DNA from: Verrucomicrobiota bacterium
GTDB lineage: Bacteria > Verrucomicrobiota > Verrucomicrobiia > Verrucomicrobiales > Akkermansiaceae
Assembly: GCA_026397725.1 (NCBI GenBank)
Contig: JAPLUI010000262.1
Location: 1-46,267, forward strand
Direction: 5' to 3'
Length of the DNA stretch: 46,267 nt
Shown: positions 9,601 to 18,100 of the stretch, piece after piece
How the letters are laid out: every line of letters starts with the position of its first letter
How positions within the stretch are numbered: the first letter of the stretch is position 1
Notes under the pieces: model-generated
Seen by the model: only the letters and a program-made list of their open reading frames with translations
What the model was told of the DNA's origin: nothing
The model's database searches: none
Position numbers and translations under genes: made by a program

Positions 9601-12600
9601 CTCACCTGTCGCCAGGATATCGGTGTTGGTCAGGACCGGCACGTTGCTTTGGGTGGTGCTGTTGTTGCCCAACTGGCCGCTGTCGTTTCTTCCCCATGCG
9701 GCGAGCGTCCCGTCCGAACATAGGGCGTGACTGTAATGGTAACCGGCGGAGGCCGCGATCGCCGCCTTGCCGGCGAGCACGCCGGTTTGGGTCACCAGCA
9801 CGGCCACGTTGCTGGAGAGGGTGCTGTTGTTCCCCAATCCGCCATAGGAATCATATCCCCATGCGGCGAGCGTCCCGTCCGTACACCCCACCACGCTGTG
9901 AAGGTCACCGGTGGAAATAGCGCTGACGGTCTTGCCGGCGAGCACGCCCGATTGCGTCACCAGCACCGGCACCCTGCCGGCAATCCGGTTGTTATTGCCC
10001 AATTGGCCGGTGCCGTTCATTCCCCACGTGGCGAGGGAGCCGTCCACACACAGTGCCATGCTGTTGTTGCCGCCGGCGGAAACGGCGGTGATGGTCCTGC
10101 CGGCGAGCACGCCTGATAGATTCACCGCCACCGGCACGCTGCTGTTGTTGTTGCTGTCATCGCCCAACTGGCCTTGGTTGTTGGATCCCCAGGCGCACAG
10201 GGTCCCGTCCGCGCAAAGCGCGAGACAGTGGCTGTCGCCGGCGGCGATGGCAGTGATGGATTTGCCTGCCAGTACCCCGCTTTGGTCCACCTGTACCGGC
10301 ACGTTGCCGTTGGTCGTGCCATTGTTGCCCAACTGGCCATAGTTGTTGTATCCCCACGCGGCCAGGGTGCCGTCCGAACAAAGCGCGAGACTGTGGCTGC
10401 CGCCTGCCGCCACCGCCACGACCGTCCTGTCGGCAAGCACGCCGGATTGGTCCACCATCACCGGCACGCTGCTGTTGGTGGTGCTGTTGTTGCCGAGTTG
10501 GCCGTAAGTGTTAGACCCCCAACTGGCCAGGGTGCCGCCCGCGCACAGCGCGAGACCGAACGTGCCTCCGGCCGAGAGGGTGGTGACTGTTTTACCGGCG
10601 AGCACGCCCGTGTTGTCCACCGCCACGGGCACCTTGCTGGAGGTCGTGCTGTTATTGCCCAAGCAGCCTGCTCCATTGGACCCCCAGGCTAGCAGGCGGT
10701 TGTTCGCCCATTGGAGGACCAGGTCATTGCCGGTGCCGCCGAAATAGTTGACGGCAAAAGCATAGGTGACTCCGGCATAACTCAGAGTCACGCTTTGCCC
10801 CTGCGCGAGATTGGCGAACGCGCCTTGAATCCAGCGGTTGCCGGTGTTCCTCACCACGGTCAAGGTGGTTCCCGGCGGCGGCGCATGGTTCAACTCAATG
10901 CCGGGCGCCAGGCCGGTGGCCACAAAATCATTGGCGGTCAGGGCCGCCTCCGCGGCGGAGTTGAAGGTGAAGCTCTGCGGCAGGCGGGTCACCCTCACCA
11001 CATAGGTTTGCGTATTGATGCCGTCCTCGGCGGTGGTGACGATTGAGATCATGTTTTCCCCCGCTGTGAGGTTGACTGGGGCGCTGGCGGTGCCCGACAC
11101 CACGGTGATGCCGTTGATGGTCACCGCGGTGGCGGGTGTCGCGGCAACCGGTGTCACAATCACGGAGCTGACCGCATTGGATACGGTGGTGATATAACTC
11201 CGGGTGATACCCGCATAAGAGGGAGTCAGCACGCCGCTGTCCAGCGACAACCCGGACAGGGTGGCCAGGCTGCTCGTCGTGAAAATCATGTCCCCACCCG
11301 TCATGGTGCCTCCCGGGCTGGTGCCCACGACCCGGTAATGATAGGTGGTTCCTGAGAGAAGGCCGCTGAGGACCGCGCTGGCCACCGTGGCGGTGGTGCC
11401 GGCAACCGTTGCGGGAGTGGCTGCCACGGTGAGTCCATAACTTTGCGTGAGCCCGTATTCGAAGGTCACGGTGGTGGCGGTGCCGTTGGCATTCACAGTG
11501 GCGTTGAGGGTGGCACCGATGTCGAGGATGTTCGTTGCGTCCAGCGTTTGCGCCACGGCTGCCGGCGGTGATGCGACCACGGCGAGGTTGTGATAGTACC
11601 CGGCCTCCACGCCCACGATGGATTCGCCGGTTTGCAGCGCACCCGTATTGACGGTCACTGGCGTGCTGCTGTCGGTGATGGTGCCATTGCCCAGCATGCC
11701 ATAATAGTTATATCCCCAGGCGGCCACGGTGCCGTTGGAGCACAGCGCGAGGCTGTGCGAATCGCCGGCGGTAACCGCAACGACCGTCTTGCCGGATAGG
11801 ACGCCTGTTTTGCTGACCAGCACGGGCACGCTGCTGTTATTCGTGCTGGCGTTGCCCAACTGGCCGGAGTTGTTATACCCCCAGGCGGCCAGGGTGCCGT
11901 CCGAGCACAAGGCGACGGCGTGCGCTGATCCTGCGGCGACCGCAGTGACCACCTTGCCGGCGAGCATGCCGCTTTGGTTCACCGGCACGGGCACGCTGCT
12001 GTTGGTGGTGCTGTTGTTGCCGAGTTGGCCGTAATAGTTATACCCCCATGCGGCCACCGTGCCGTCGGAACACAAGGCCAGGCTGGAATCGCCGCCCGCG
12101 GCGATGGCGACGACCGACTTGCCGGCGAGCACGCCCGTCTGGTTTACCACCACGGGCACGGTCCGGCGGGTGGTGCTGTTGTCGCCCAGTTGGCCGGATC
12201 CATTGTTGCCCCAGGCGGCCAGGGTGCCATCCGCGCATAGCGCGAGGCTGTGGTGATCTCCGGCGGCGATGGCGACGACCGTTCTGCCCGCTAGCGCGCC
12301 CGTTGGATCCACCCATCCCGGCAGCTTGCTGTTGGTGGTGCTGTTGTTGCCCAGTTGGCCGTAGCTATTGTCGCCCCATGCGGCCAGGGTGCCGTCGGTG
12401 CACAGTGCGAGATAGTGATAGCCACCGCCGGTGACCGACATGAGGGATTTTCCGAACAGCACACCCGTCGGGTCCGACACCGCAGGCACATATCTATCAA
12501 TCAGATCGTTGACTCCCAACTGGCCGGATGAATTGCTGCCCCAGGCGGCCAGCGCCCCGTCCGCACCCCATGCCAGGCAGGACGCGCTGCCCGCGCAGGT

Positions 12601-15108
12601 GGTGATGATCGTCTTGCCGGCCAGCACGCCGCTGGCATTCACCGCAAGCGGCACGAAACTTGAGGTTTTGCCGTTGTTGCCCAGGTTGCCGTTGAAATTG
12701 GCACCCCACGCCAGCAGGCGGGTGTTCGCCCATTGCAGCACCAGGTCATTGCCTGTGCCGCCATAATAGTTAACCACAAAGGCATAATGGATTCCGCCAT
12801 ACGTCAAGGTCACGGTCTGCCCCTGGGCGAGATCGCTAAATGCCCCCATGAGGTTGCCCCGGTCGGTCCGGTTCAGCACGGCCAGGTTCGAGCCGGTGGC
12901 AGGCGCATAGTTGAGTTGGAAATCCGCCACGCAACCGGTGGCGGTGAAGCCGTTGGCCGTGAGCGGCACGTCCGCCGCGGAGTTGAAGACAAACGCGGCT
13001 GGCAAGCGGATGGCCGTCACGGTGTAGGTTTGTTTGGTGATGCCGTCCGCTGCGGTGACCACCACGCTAAGCGTGTTCCGTCCTTCCGTCAGGTTGATCG
13101 GGGTGCATGCGGTGCCGGATGCCGTGGCGCTGCCGTTGACCTTCACCGTGGCAGCGGGACTGGAGGTCACCGGTGTCAGGGTGATCGTGCTCGCGGTGTT
13201 AGGCACGGTGACTTCGTAGCCGAGGGTGAGGATGGAAAACCGGGGAACGAGCGTGCCGCTGCCAGAGGACAAACCCGCCAGCGAGGTGAGGGTGGTGGTG
13301 GTGAATGTCATGTCGTCGCCGAGGGTGGTGCCATACTGGCTGGTGGCGACAACCCGATAGTGATAGGTGGTGCCGAAGGTCAGTGACCCGATGGACGCGG
13401 CCACCGCCGTCACCGTGGTGCCGGTCACGGTGGCCGGGGTGGCCGCGACGGTGGCGCCATAACTCTTTGTTAGACCATATTGGAACGACACGGTGGTGCT
13501 GGCGCCGTTGGCGCTCATCGTGCCATTGAGCGTGGCGCCGAAGTCGGCGATGGCGCTGGCGGATTGGGTGGTGGCCGCGGGTGGTGGTGGGGTGGCGACC
13601 AGGGCGTGGGTGTGCGACGAACCGCTGGCACCCGCAATGATGCGTTCGCCGCTGAGGAGCGAGCTGAGGGTGACCAGTACCGGCGCGCTGCTGTTGGCGG
13701 TGGTACCGTTGCCCAACTGGCCGGAGGTGTTGTAGCCCCAGGTGGCCATGGTTCCATCGGAGCATACGGCGGTGCTGTGCGCATAATCGGCGGTTAGGCT
13801 CAAGATGGTCTTGTCGGCCAGCACGCCCGATTTGGTCACCCACACCGGGACTTTGCTGCCATCCACCACGCTGTTGCCCAACTGGCCGTATGAGTTCGAT
13901 CCCCATGACGCCGGGGACCCGTCCGAGCAGAGCGCGAGATTGTAATAGAATCCCGCCACGATGGCGCTCACCGTCTTGCCGGCGAGCACGCCCGATTGAT
14001 TGACGAGCACCGGCACATGGCTGTCGGTGGTGCTGCCGTTGCCCAGTTGGCCGAATAAATTAAATCCCCACGCGGCCATGGTGCCATCCGAACACAGGAC
14101 AAGGCTGGAAGAATTCCCGGCTCCAATGGCGACCACCGACTTGCCGGCCAGCACCCCGCTTTGATTCGCCAGCACCGGCACATAGCTTTTCTCAAAACCA
14201 CCATTGCCCAACTCGCCGTATGCATTCGACCCCCACGACGCCACCGTGCCGTCGGCGCACAACGCGAGACTATGGCTGAAGCCGCCGGAGACGGCCACCA
14301 AGGATTTGCCGGCAAGCACGCCCGTGCGGTCCACCAGCACCGGCACATTGCTCGAGCCTCCGTAACCTCTGCCCAACTGACCGTCCGAATTGTATCCCCA
14401 TGAAGCCAATGTCCCGTCGGCACAAAGCGCCAGATTGTGGGAGTTTCCGGTGGCGATGGCGACCACCGTTTTGCCGGCCAGCACCCCGCTTTGGTCCACC
14501 GGCACCGGCACATTGCTGCTGGTGCTGGTGCCATTGCCCAATTCCCCGGAACTGCCAGCGCCCCATGCGGCAAGGGTGCCGTCTGCGCACAGCACCAGCG
14601 TGTGGGAATATCCCGAGGAAATGGCGATCACGGTTTTGTTGGCAAGCACACCGGTCCGGTTCACGGCCCCCGGCAGCACCGTGTTGCTGGTGCCGCCGTT
14701 GCCCAATTGGCCGGACGCATTGCCACCCCACGCCAGCATCCGCGTGTTCGCCCATAACAACACCACATCATTGCCGGTACCCCCGAAATAGGTAGCAACA
14801 AACGGATAGATGTACCCGCCATATGTCAAATTCACCCGCTGGCCCTGTGCCAGATTTTCAAATGTCCCCTGAATCAAAGCCATGCCCGTGTTGTTGACCA
14901 CCGTCAGATTCGTGCCCGCCGGCGGCGAAAAGTTGAGTGTGATGTCCACCGTGTTTCCCGTGGCCGTATAGGACGCGGCCGTCACCGGCACTGTGGCCGC
15001 CGAGGTGAAATTCGCCGTCACCGTGCCCGCCGACACCGGCAACACGGACATCAGCGGAATGCCCATAAGAAAACCGAATGTAATGATGCGGGTGATCATG
15101 GTTGTCAT
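6631..15108 (-). CDS. Giant secreted RCC1-propeller protein, four modules (2825 aa)
   Basis: This is an exported giant protein with no assigned activity. I place the start at ATG 15108, because the ORF extends upstream only through the end of the preceding gene, and here it gives a clean signal peptide (MTTMITRIITFGFLMGIPLM...SVLPVSAG). Four modules of ~675 residues follow, starting near residues 32, 707, 1380 and 2054. Each has a beta domain (FNSA...GGTGNDLVLQWA), seven RCC1 blades (HSLALCADGTLAAWG...GQLG), a fibronectin III-like domain (ATLNG...TTYHYRVVA) and a cadherin-like beta sandwich (TVTP...VNG...TYVVTVTR). The ~100-residue tail holds the calcium-loop-like DDDSDHDG and ends FMRLKVTAP. 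The gene starts 22 bp after the larger paralogue, so the two are surely co-transcribed. RCC1 is known as a propeller/partner-binding fold. A role as surface adhesin or matrix protein is inference; an enzymatic role has no support. Confidence 0.93.
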   Translation of the reverse strand: MTTMITRIITFGFLMGIPLMSVLPVSAGTVTANFTSAATVPVTAASYTATGNTVDITLNFSPPAGTNLTVVNNTGMALIQGTFENLAQGQRVNLTYGGYIYPFVATYFGGTGNDVVLLWANTRMLAWGGNASGQLGNGGTSNTVLPGAVNRTGVLANKTVIAISSGYSHTLVLCADGTLAAWGAGSSGELGNGTSTSSNVPVPVDQSGVLAGKTVVAIATGNSHNLALCADGTLASWGYNSDGQLGRGYGGSSNVPVLVDRTGVLAGKSLVAVSGGFSHSLALCADGTVASWGSNAYGELGNGGFEKSYVPVLANQSGVLAGKSVVAIGAGNSSSLVLCSDGTMAAWGFNLFGQLGNGSTTDSHVPVLVNQSGVLAGKTVSAIVAGFYYNLALCSDGSPASWGSNSYGQLGNSVVDGSKVPVWVTKSGVLADKTILSLTADYAHSTAVCSDGTMATWGYNTSGQLGNGTTANSSAPVLVTLSSLLSGERIIAGASGSSHTHALVATPPPPAATTQSASAIADFGATLNGTMSANGASTTVSFQYGLTKSYGATVAATPATVTGTTVTAVAASIGSLTFGTTYHYRVVATSQYGTTLGDDMTFTTTTLTSLAGLSSGSGTLVPRFSILTLGYEVTVPNTASTITLTPVTSSPAATVKVNGSATASGTACTPINLTEGRNTLSVVVTAADGITKQTYTVTAIRLPAAFVFNSAADVPLTANGFTATGCVADFQLNYAPATGSNLAVLNRTDRGNLMGAFSDLAQGQTVTLTYGGIHYAFVVNYYGGTGNDLVLQWANTRLLAWGANFNGNLGNNGKTSSFVPLAVNASGVLAGKTIITTCAGSASCLAWGADGALAAWGSNSSGQLGVNDLIDRYVPAVSDPTGVLFGKSLMSVTGGGYHYLALCTDGTLAAWGDNSYGQLGNNSTTNSKLPGWVDPTGALAGRTVVAIAAGDHHSLALCADGTLAAWGNNGSGQLGDNSTTRRTVPVVVNQTGVLAGKSVVAIAAGGDSSLALCSDGTVAAWGYNYYGQLGNNSTTNSSVPVPVNQSGMLAGKVVTAVAAGSAHAVALCSDGTLAAWGYNNSGQLGNASTNNSSVPVLVSKTGVLSGKTVVAVTAGDSHSLALCSNGTVAAWGYNYYGMLGNGTITDSSTPVTVNTGALQTGESIVGVEAGYYHNLAVVASPPAAVAQTLDATNILDIGATLNATVNANGTATTVTFEYGLTQSYGLTVAATPATVAGTTATVASAVLSGLLSGTTYHYRVVGTSPGGTMTGGDMIFTTSSLATLSGLSLDSGVLTPSYAGITRSYITTVSNAVSSVIVTPVAATPATAVTINGITVVSGTASAPVNLTAGENMISIVTTAEDGINTQTYVVRVTRLPQSFTFNSAAEAALTANDFVATGLAPGIELNHAPPPGTTLTVVRNTGNRWIQGAFANLAQGQSVTLSYAGVTYAFAVNYFGGTGNDLVLQWANNRLLAWGSNGAGCLGNNSTTSSKVPVAVDNTGVLAGKTVTTLSAGGTFGLALCAGGTLASWGSNTYGQLGNNSTTNSSVPVMVDQSGVLADRTVVAVAAGGSHSLALCSDGTLAAWGYNNYGQLGNNGTTNGNVPVQVDQSGVLAGKSITAIAAGDSHCLALCADGTLCAWGSNNQGQLGDDSNNNSSVPVAVNLSGVLAGRTITAVSAGGNNSMALCVDGSLATWGMNGTGQLGNNNRIAGRVPVLVTQSGVLAGKTVSAISTGDLHSVVGCTDGTLAAWGYDSYGGLGNNSTLSSNVAVLVTQTGVLAGKAAIAASAGYHYSHALCSDGTLAAWGRNDSGQLGNNSTTQSNVPVLTNTDILATGERISAVEAGNGFSLAMAGSPPPPAVTTLAATGITDTGAVLNGTVNAAGTITTLSLEYGLTSSYGASLTADPSWVGGAATSAASATLGGLIPGTTYHYRVVASRSRAMFYGADMTFTTTTLAVLSGVGVNCGMLTPAFDGKVTDYSLTVPYDTATLTVTPQVLNPGATVTVNGTAVASGAASTPLGLAVGENVITIVVTSADGTVTLTYHLVTVRLPLTFTFNSATEVPLTVGDLVAAGNTVSYVLNYVPFPGDSLMMVRNTGKNPIQGMFDNLTHGQLVQLTYGNITYAFVASYFGGTGNDLVLQWANNRPLAWGENSYGQLGNGTTTQAKTAGPVSMTGILVGKSVLQVVAGTYHSLALCADGTAAAWGSNNHGQLGDRATTNRLQPVAVDQSGVLAGKTLIAVTCGDNHTLALCADGALAAWGSNSSGQLGDGTTTNRNAPVLVNTTGVLSGRKVVAIASGFNHNLVLCADGTLAAWGSNGYGQLGNGNTTTSSVPMLVNRTGVLAVKTIVAVAAGMEHCLVMCADHTLAAWGNNNYSQLGDGTTTSSSVPVLVNQSGALTGKSVSTIAAGAQHNLVLCADGTLAGWGANSYGQLGDGNSYTSGVPMAVNQSGVLIGRAIAEIHAGIQHGLVRCADNSLVAWGGNGYGQLGNNSNTTSTVPVLVNNPAAQNGRCGGASAGGYHSLAVVGFPLPLATTLAATAVTTTSARLNGSVNANDNATTVTFEYGLTSGFGNTLAASPTSVTGTTAAGVNANLSGLTPGTTYHYRVVATCPGGITRGADVAFPTPSNNAMLSALALNAGELVPAFDPARTSYLTQVPYPTSGVTVTPVTMHASASVIVNGVYIPKGAASGVLNLAVGANTITTVVTAQDGTTTMSYVIVVNRQPAPDDDSDHDGIPYLVEYAFGLDPLSNSAGQLPQPHMVAKRWEIRFTEPAGVTGITYGAQWSSSLQPGSWTDIPDTGSGAEHVFSVPADESRVFMRLKVTAP
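6678..7027 (-). repeat. Long direct repeat, copy in smaller giant gene (matches 15181-15530)
   Basis: The 3' end of the smaller giant gene is about 96% identical by eye to the 3' end of the larger one (offset 8503 bp), including a run of about 120 bp without a difference. It encodes the end of the last cadherin-like domain and the DxDxDG tail. The identity is far above that of neighbouring modules, so recent duplication or gene conversion is likely. Confidence 0.85.
6940..15012 (-). repeat. Array of four ~2.02 kb modules in the smaller giant gene
   Basis: Approximate module limits on the minus strand are M1 15012-12988, M2 12987-10968, M3 10967-8946 and M4 8945-6940. The spacing stays within about 10 bp of 2020 bp. 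Each module contains seven RCC1 blades of ~55 codons, counted by the AWG-x-N...QLG signature, which makes 28 in this gene. All four modules share the order beta domain, propeller, Fn3-like, cadherin-like. At DNA level the blades form degenerate ~165-bp tandem repeats, which explains the many long mirror ORFs on the plus strand. Confidence 0.85.
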
Positions 15109-15130
15109 ATCTTTAGTTCGGATTGGCGCC

Positions 15131-18100
15131 TCAAGGTTGCGCCACCTTGAGCCGCATGAACAGCTTGGGTGCGGTCTCCGCGGGTACGCTGAAGACATGC
15201 TCGGTTCCGCTGCCGATGTCCGGGATGTCCGTCCAACTCCCGGGTTGCAGGGAACTGCTCCACTGCGCGCCGTAGGTGATGCCGGTCACGCCGGCGGGCT
15301 CGTTGAAGCGGATTTCCCAACGCTTGGCGACCATGTGCGGCTGTGGCAATTGGCCGGAGCTGTTAGACAAGGGGTCGAGACCGAAGGCATATTCGACCAG
15401 GTAGGGGATGCCGTCGTGATCGGAATCGTCATCAGGAGCCGGTTGACGGTTGACCACGATGACATAACTCATGGTGGTGGTGCCGTCCTCCGCAGTGACG
15501 ACCGTGGTGATCGTGTTGGCGCCCACCGCCAGATTGAGCACACCGCTGGCTGAACCGCTGCCAACAGGCATTCCATTCACTTTCACCGACGCCCCCGGAT
15601 GATCCGTGACGGGGGTCACCGTCACACTGTTCGTGGCATTGGACACTGTTGCTAGATAACTTGTTACGGCCCTGCCGAAGGCCGGCACCAAGGTACCCAC
15701 ATTCAAATTCAGCGCGGAGAGCAGCGCGTTGTTGCTGGGTGTGGTGAAGGTCATGTCCGCGCTGTTGACCATGACGCCGGAGTTGGTGACCGCCACGACC
15801 CGGTAATGAAAGGGGGTGCCGGGCGGCAATCCGCTGAGATTCGCACTCACGTTGGTATCAGATGCGCCGGCAAGCGATGAGGGCAGAGCGGCGATGGTAG
15901 AGCCATAGGCATGGGTCGGGCCAAATTCAAACGACACCGTGGTGTCGTTGCCGGCGGCATTGACCATGCCGTTCAGGGTGGCTCCGGTGCCGGCGATCCC
16001 GGTGGCCGGAAGTGACAGCGCGCTTGGCATCGGCATGGCCGCCAGCGCCAGGCTGTGCGATGCCCCGCCACCCATCATCATGAATCGCAGGCCTGCCGCC
16101 AGGCCGCTCACGTCGGTCACCACGGTCACCGGCACGATGCTGCGAGTGGTGCTGGAATTGCCCAGTTGACCATAGGTGTTGTCGCCCCATGCGGCCATTG
16201 AGCCATCGGTGCAGAGGACGAGGCTGTGGCCGCCCCCGGCAGCCATGGCCGTCACGGTTTTGCTGGCAAGCACGTCGGATTGGTTCACCGCCACCGGCAC
16301 ATAACTGTCCCACAAGCTATTGTTACCCAATTGGCCATAGTTATCATATCCCCAGGCAACCAAGGTCCCGTCGGTACAAAGCGCCAGGCTGTGGTTGGCC
16401 CCGGCGGCCATGGCCGTCACCGGTTTGCCGGCGAGCACGCCCGTCAGGTTCACTCTCACAGGCACGCCGCTGTTGACCGCGCTGTAGTTGCCCAACTGGC
16501 CGTAGCTGTTGGATCCCCACGATGCCGCGGTGCCGTCCGCGCACAGCGCGAGGTTGTGGCTGCCGCCAGCGGCGATGGAGGTGACCGTCGTGCCGGCGAG
16601 CACGCCCGTTTGGATCACCATGACGGGCACGTTGGAGTTGACGGTACTGTTGTTGCCCAACTGGCCGGATGCATTGTATCCCCAGGCGGCCACCGTACCG
16701 TCCGAGCAGTGCGCGAGGCTGAGGTTGGCCCCGGCGGCAATGTTGACGATCCTCTTGCCGGCGAGCACTCCCGTCTGGTTCACCAGCACCGGCACGCTCA
16801 TTTTCAAGGTGCCGAAACCCAACTCGCCGTAGTCGTTGGATCCCCATGCGGCCAGGGTACCGTCCGCGCACAGGGCCAGGTTGTGGTTGGCTCCGGCGGC
16901 GATGGCGACGACCCTCTTGCCGGCAAGCACGCCGCTTTGATCCACCGGCACCGGAATGCTGCTGTTGGTAGTGGTGTTATTGCCCAACTGGCCGTATGTA
17001 TTGTCCCCCCAGGCGGCCAGCGAACCATCGGCGCACAGGGCGAGGCCATGGTTATTCCCGGCGGCGCTGGCGAGCACCGTCCTGCCGGCGAGCACACCGC
17101 TTGAGTTCACCGGCACCGGAATGCTGCTGTTGGTGGTGCTGTTATTGCCCAACTGGCCGGCATTGTTGTAACCCCAGGCCAGCAGGCGGGTGTTCGCCCA
17201 TTGCAGCACCAGGTCGTTGCCGCTGCCGCCATGGTAGTCCGCCACGAAAGCATACTTCAGCCCGCCGCACGTCAGATATACCAACTGCCCGTGCGTTAGA
17301 TTGGCGAAGACTCCCTGGATCGGCATGTTGCCGGCGCATCTAACAATAGTTAGGCGCGTGCCGGTCTGCGGCGCATGGTTCAGGACCAAGGCAGGCGCGT
17401 CGCCGGTCGCTGTGAAGTCTCCGGTGGTTAGCGGGACATCCGTGGCGGAGTTGAAGGTGAAGGATGCGGGCAGGCGGGTTACCGCGACCTGATAGGTCTT
17501 CGTGTTGACGCCGTCCGCTGCGGTGACCACGATGGTGACGGCATTTTCGCCGACCGCCAAGCTCAGCGGACCGGCGGCCGTACCGGATGGGGTCGCATTG
17601 CCGTTGACCGTGATGGCGGCCGTGCCCTGGGTGGCGAGTGGAGTCACGGTGATCGCGCTCGTGACAAACGGCACGGTGGCGATGTAACGGGAGTGGTTCA
17701 TCGTGAAAGCGGGAACAAGCGCGCCGCCACCGAGCGTCAGGTTGGTTAGAGTTGCGGCGGTGCTGGTGGTGATGGTCATGTCCTCACCCGGAGTCATGAC
17801 ACCGGCTGTGGTGACGGTGAATCGGTAATGCCAGGTGGTGCCGGGAATCAGGTTGCCAAGGTCCGCGTGTGCTGGCGTGCTCATGGCGGAGCCGCTGACC
17901 GACGCGGGGGTGGCGGCCACGGTGGAGCCATAGGATGGAGTCAGGCCGTACTCGAATGACAAGGTGCAGTCCATGCCATTGGTGGTCACGCTGCCGTTGA
18001 GGGTCGCGCCGGTGTCGAGGATGTCCGTTGCCGCAAGGGTGGTCACCACGGGTGATTGGGGCGAGGCGACCAGGGCGAGGCATTGGATCGACCCCGCGCT

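Noticed and set aside
15109..15198. Extension of the smaller giant gene upstream to 15198
   Set aside because: These codons overlap the 3' end of the larger gene and place Pro/Arg-rich residues before a clean signal peptide that begins at 15108.
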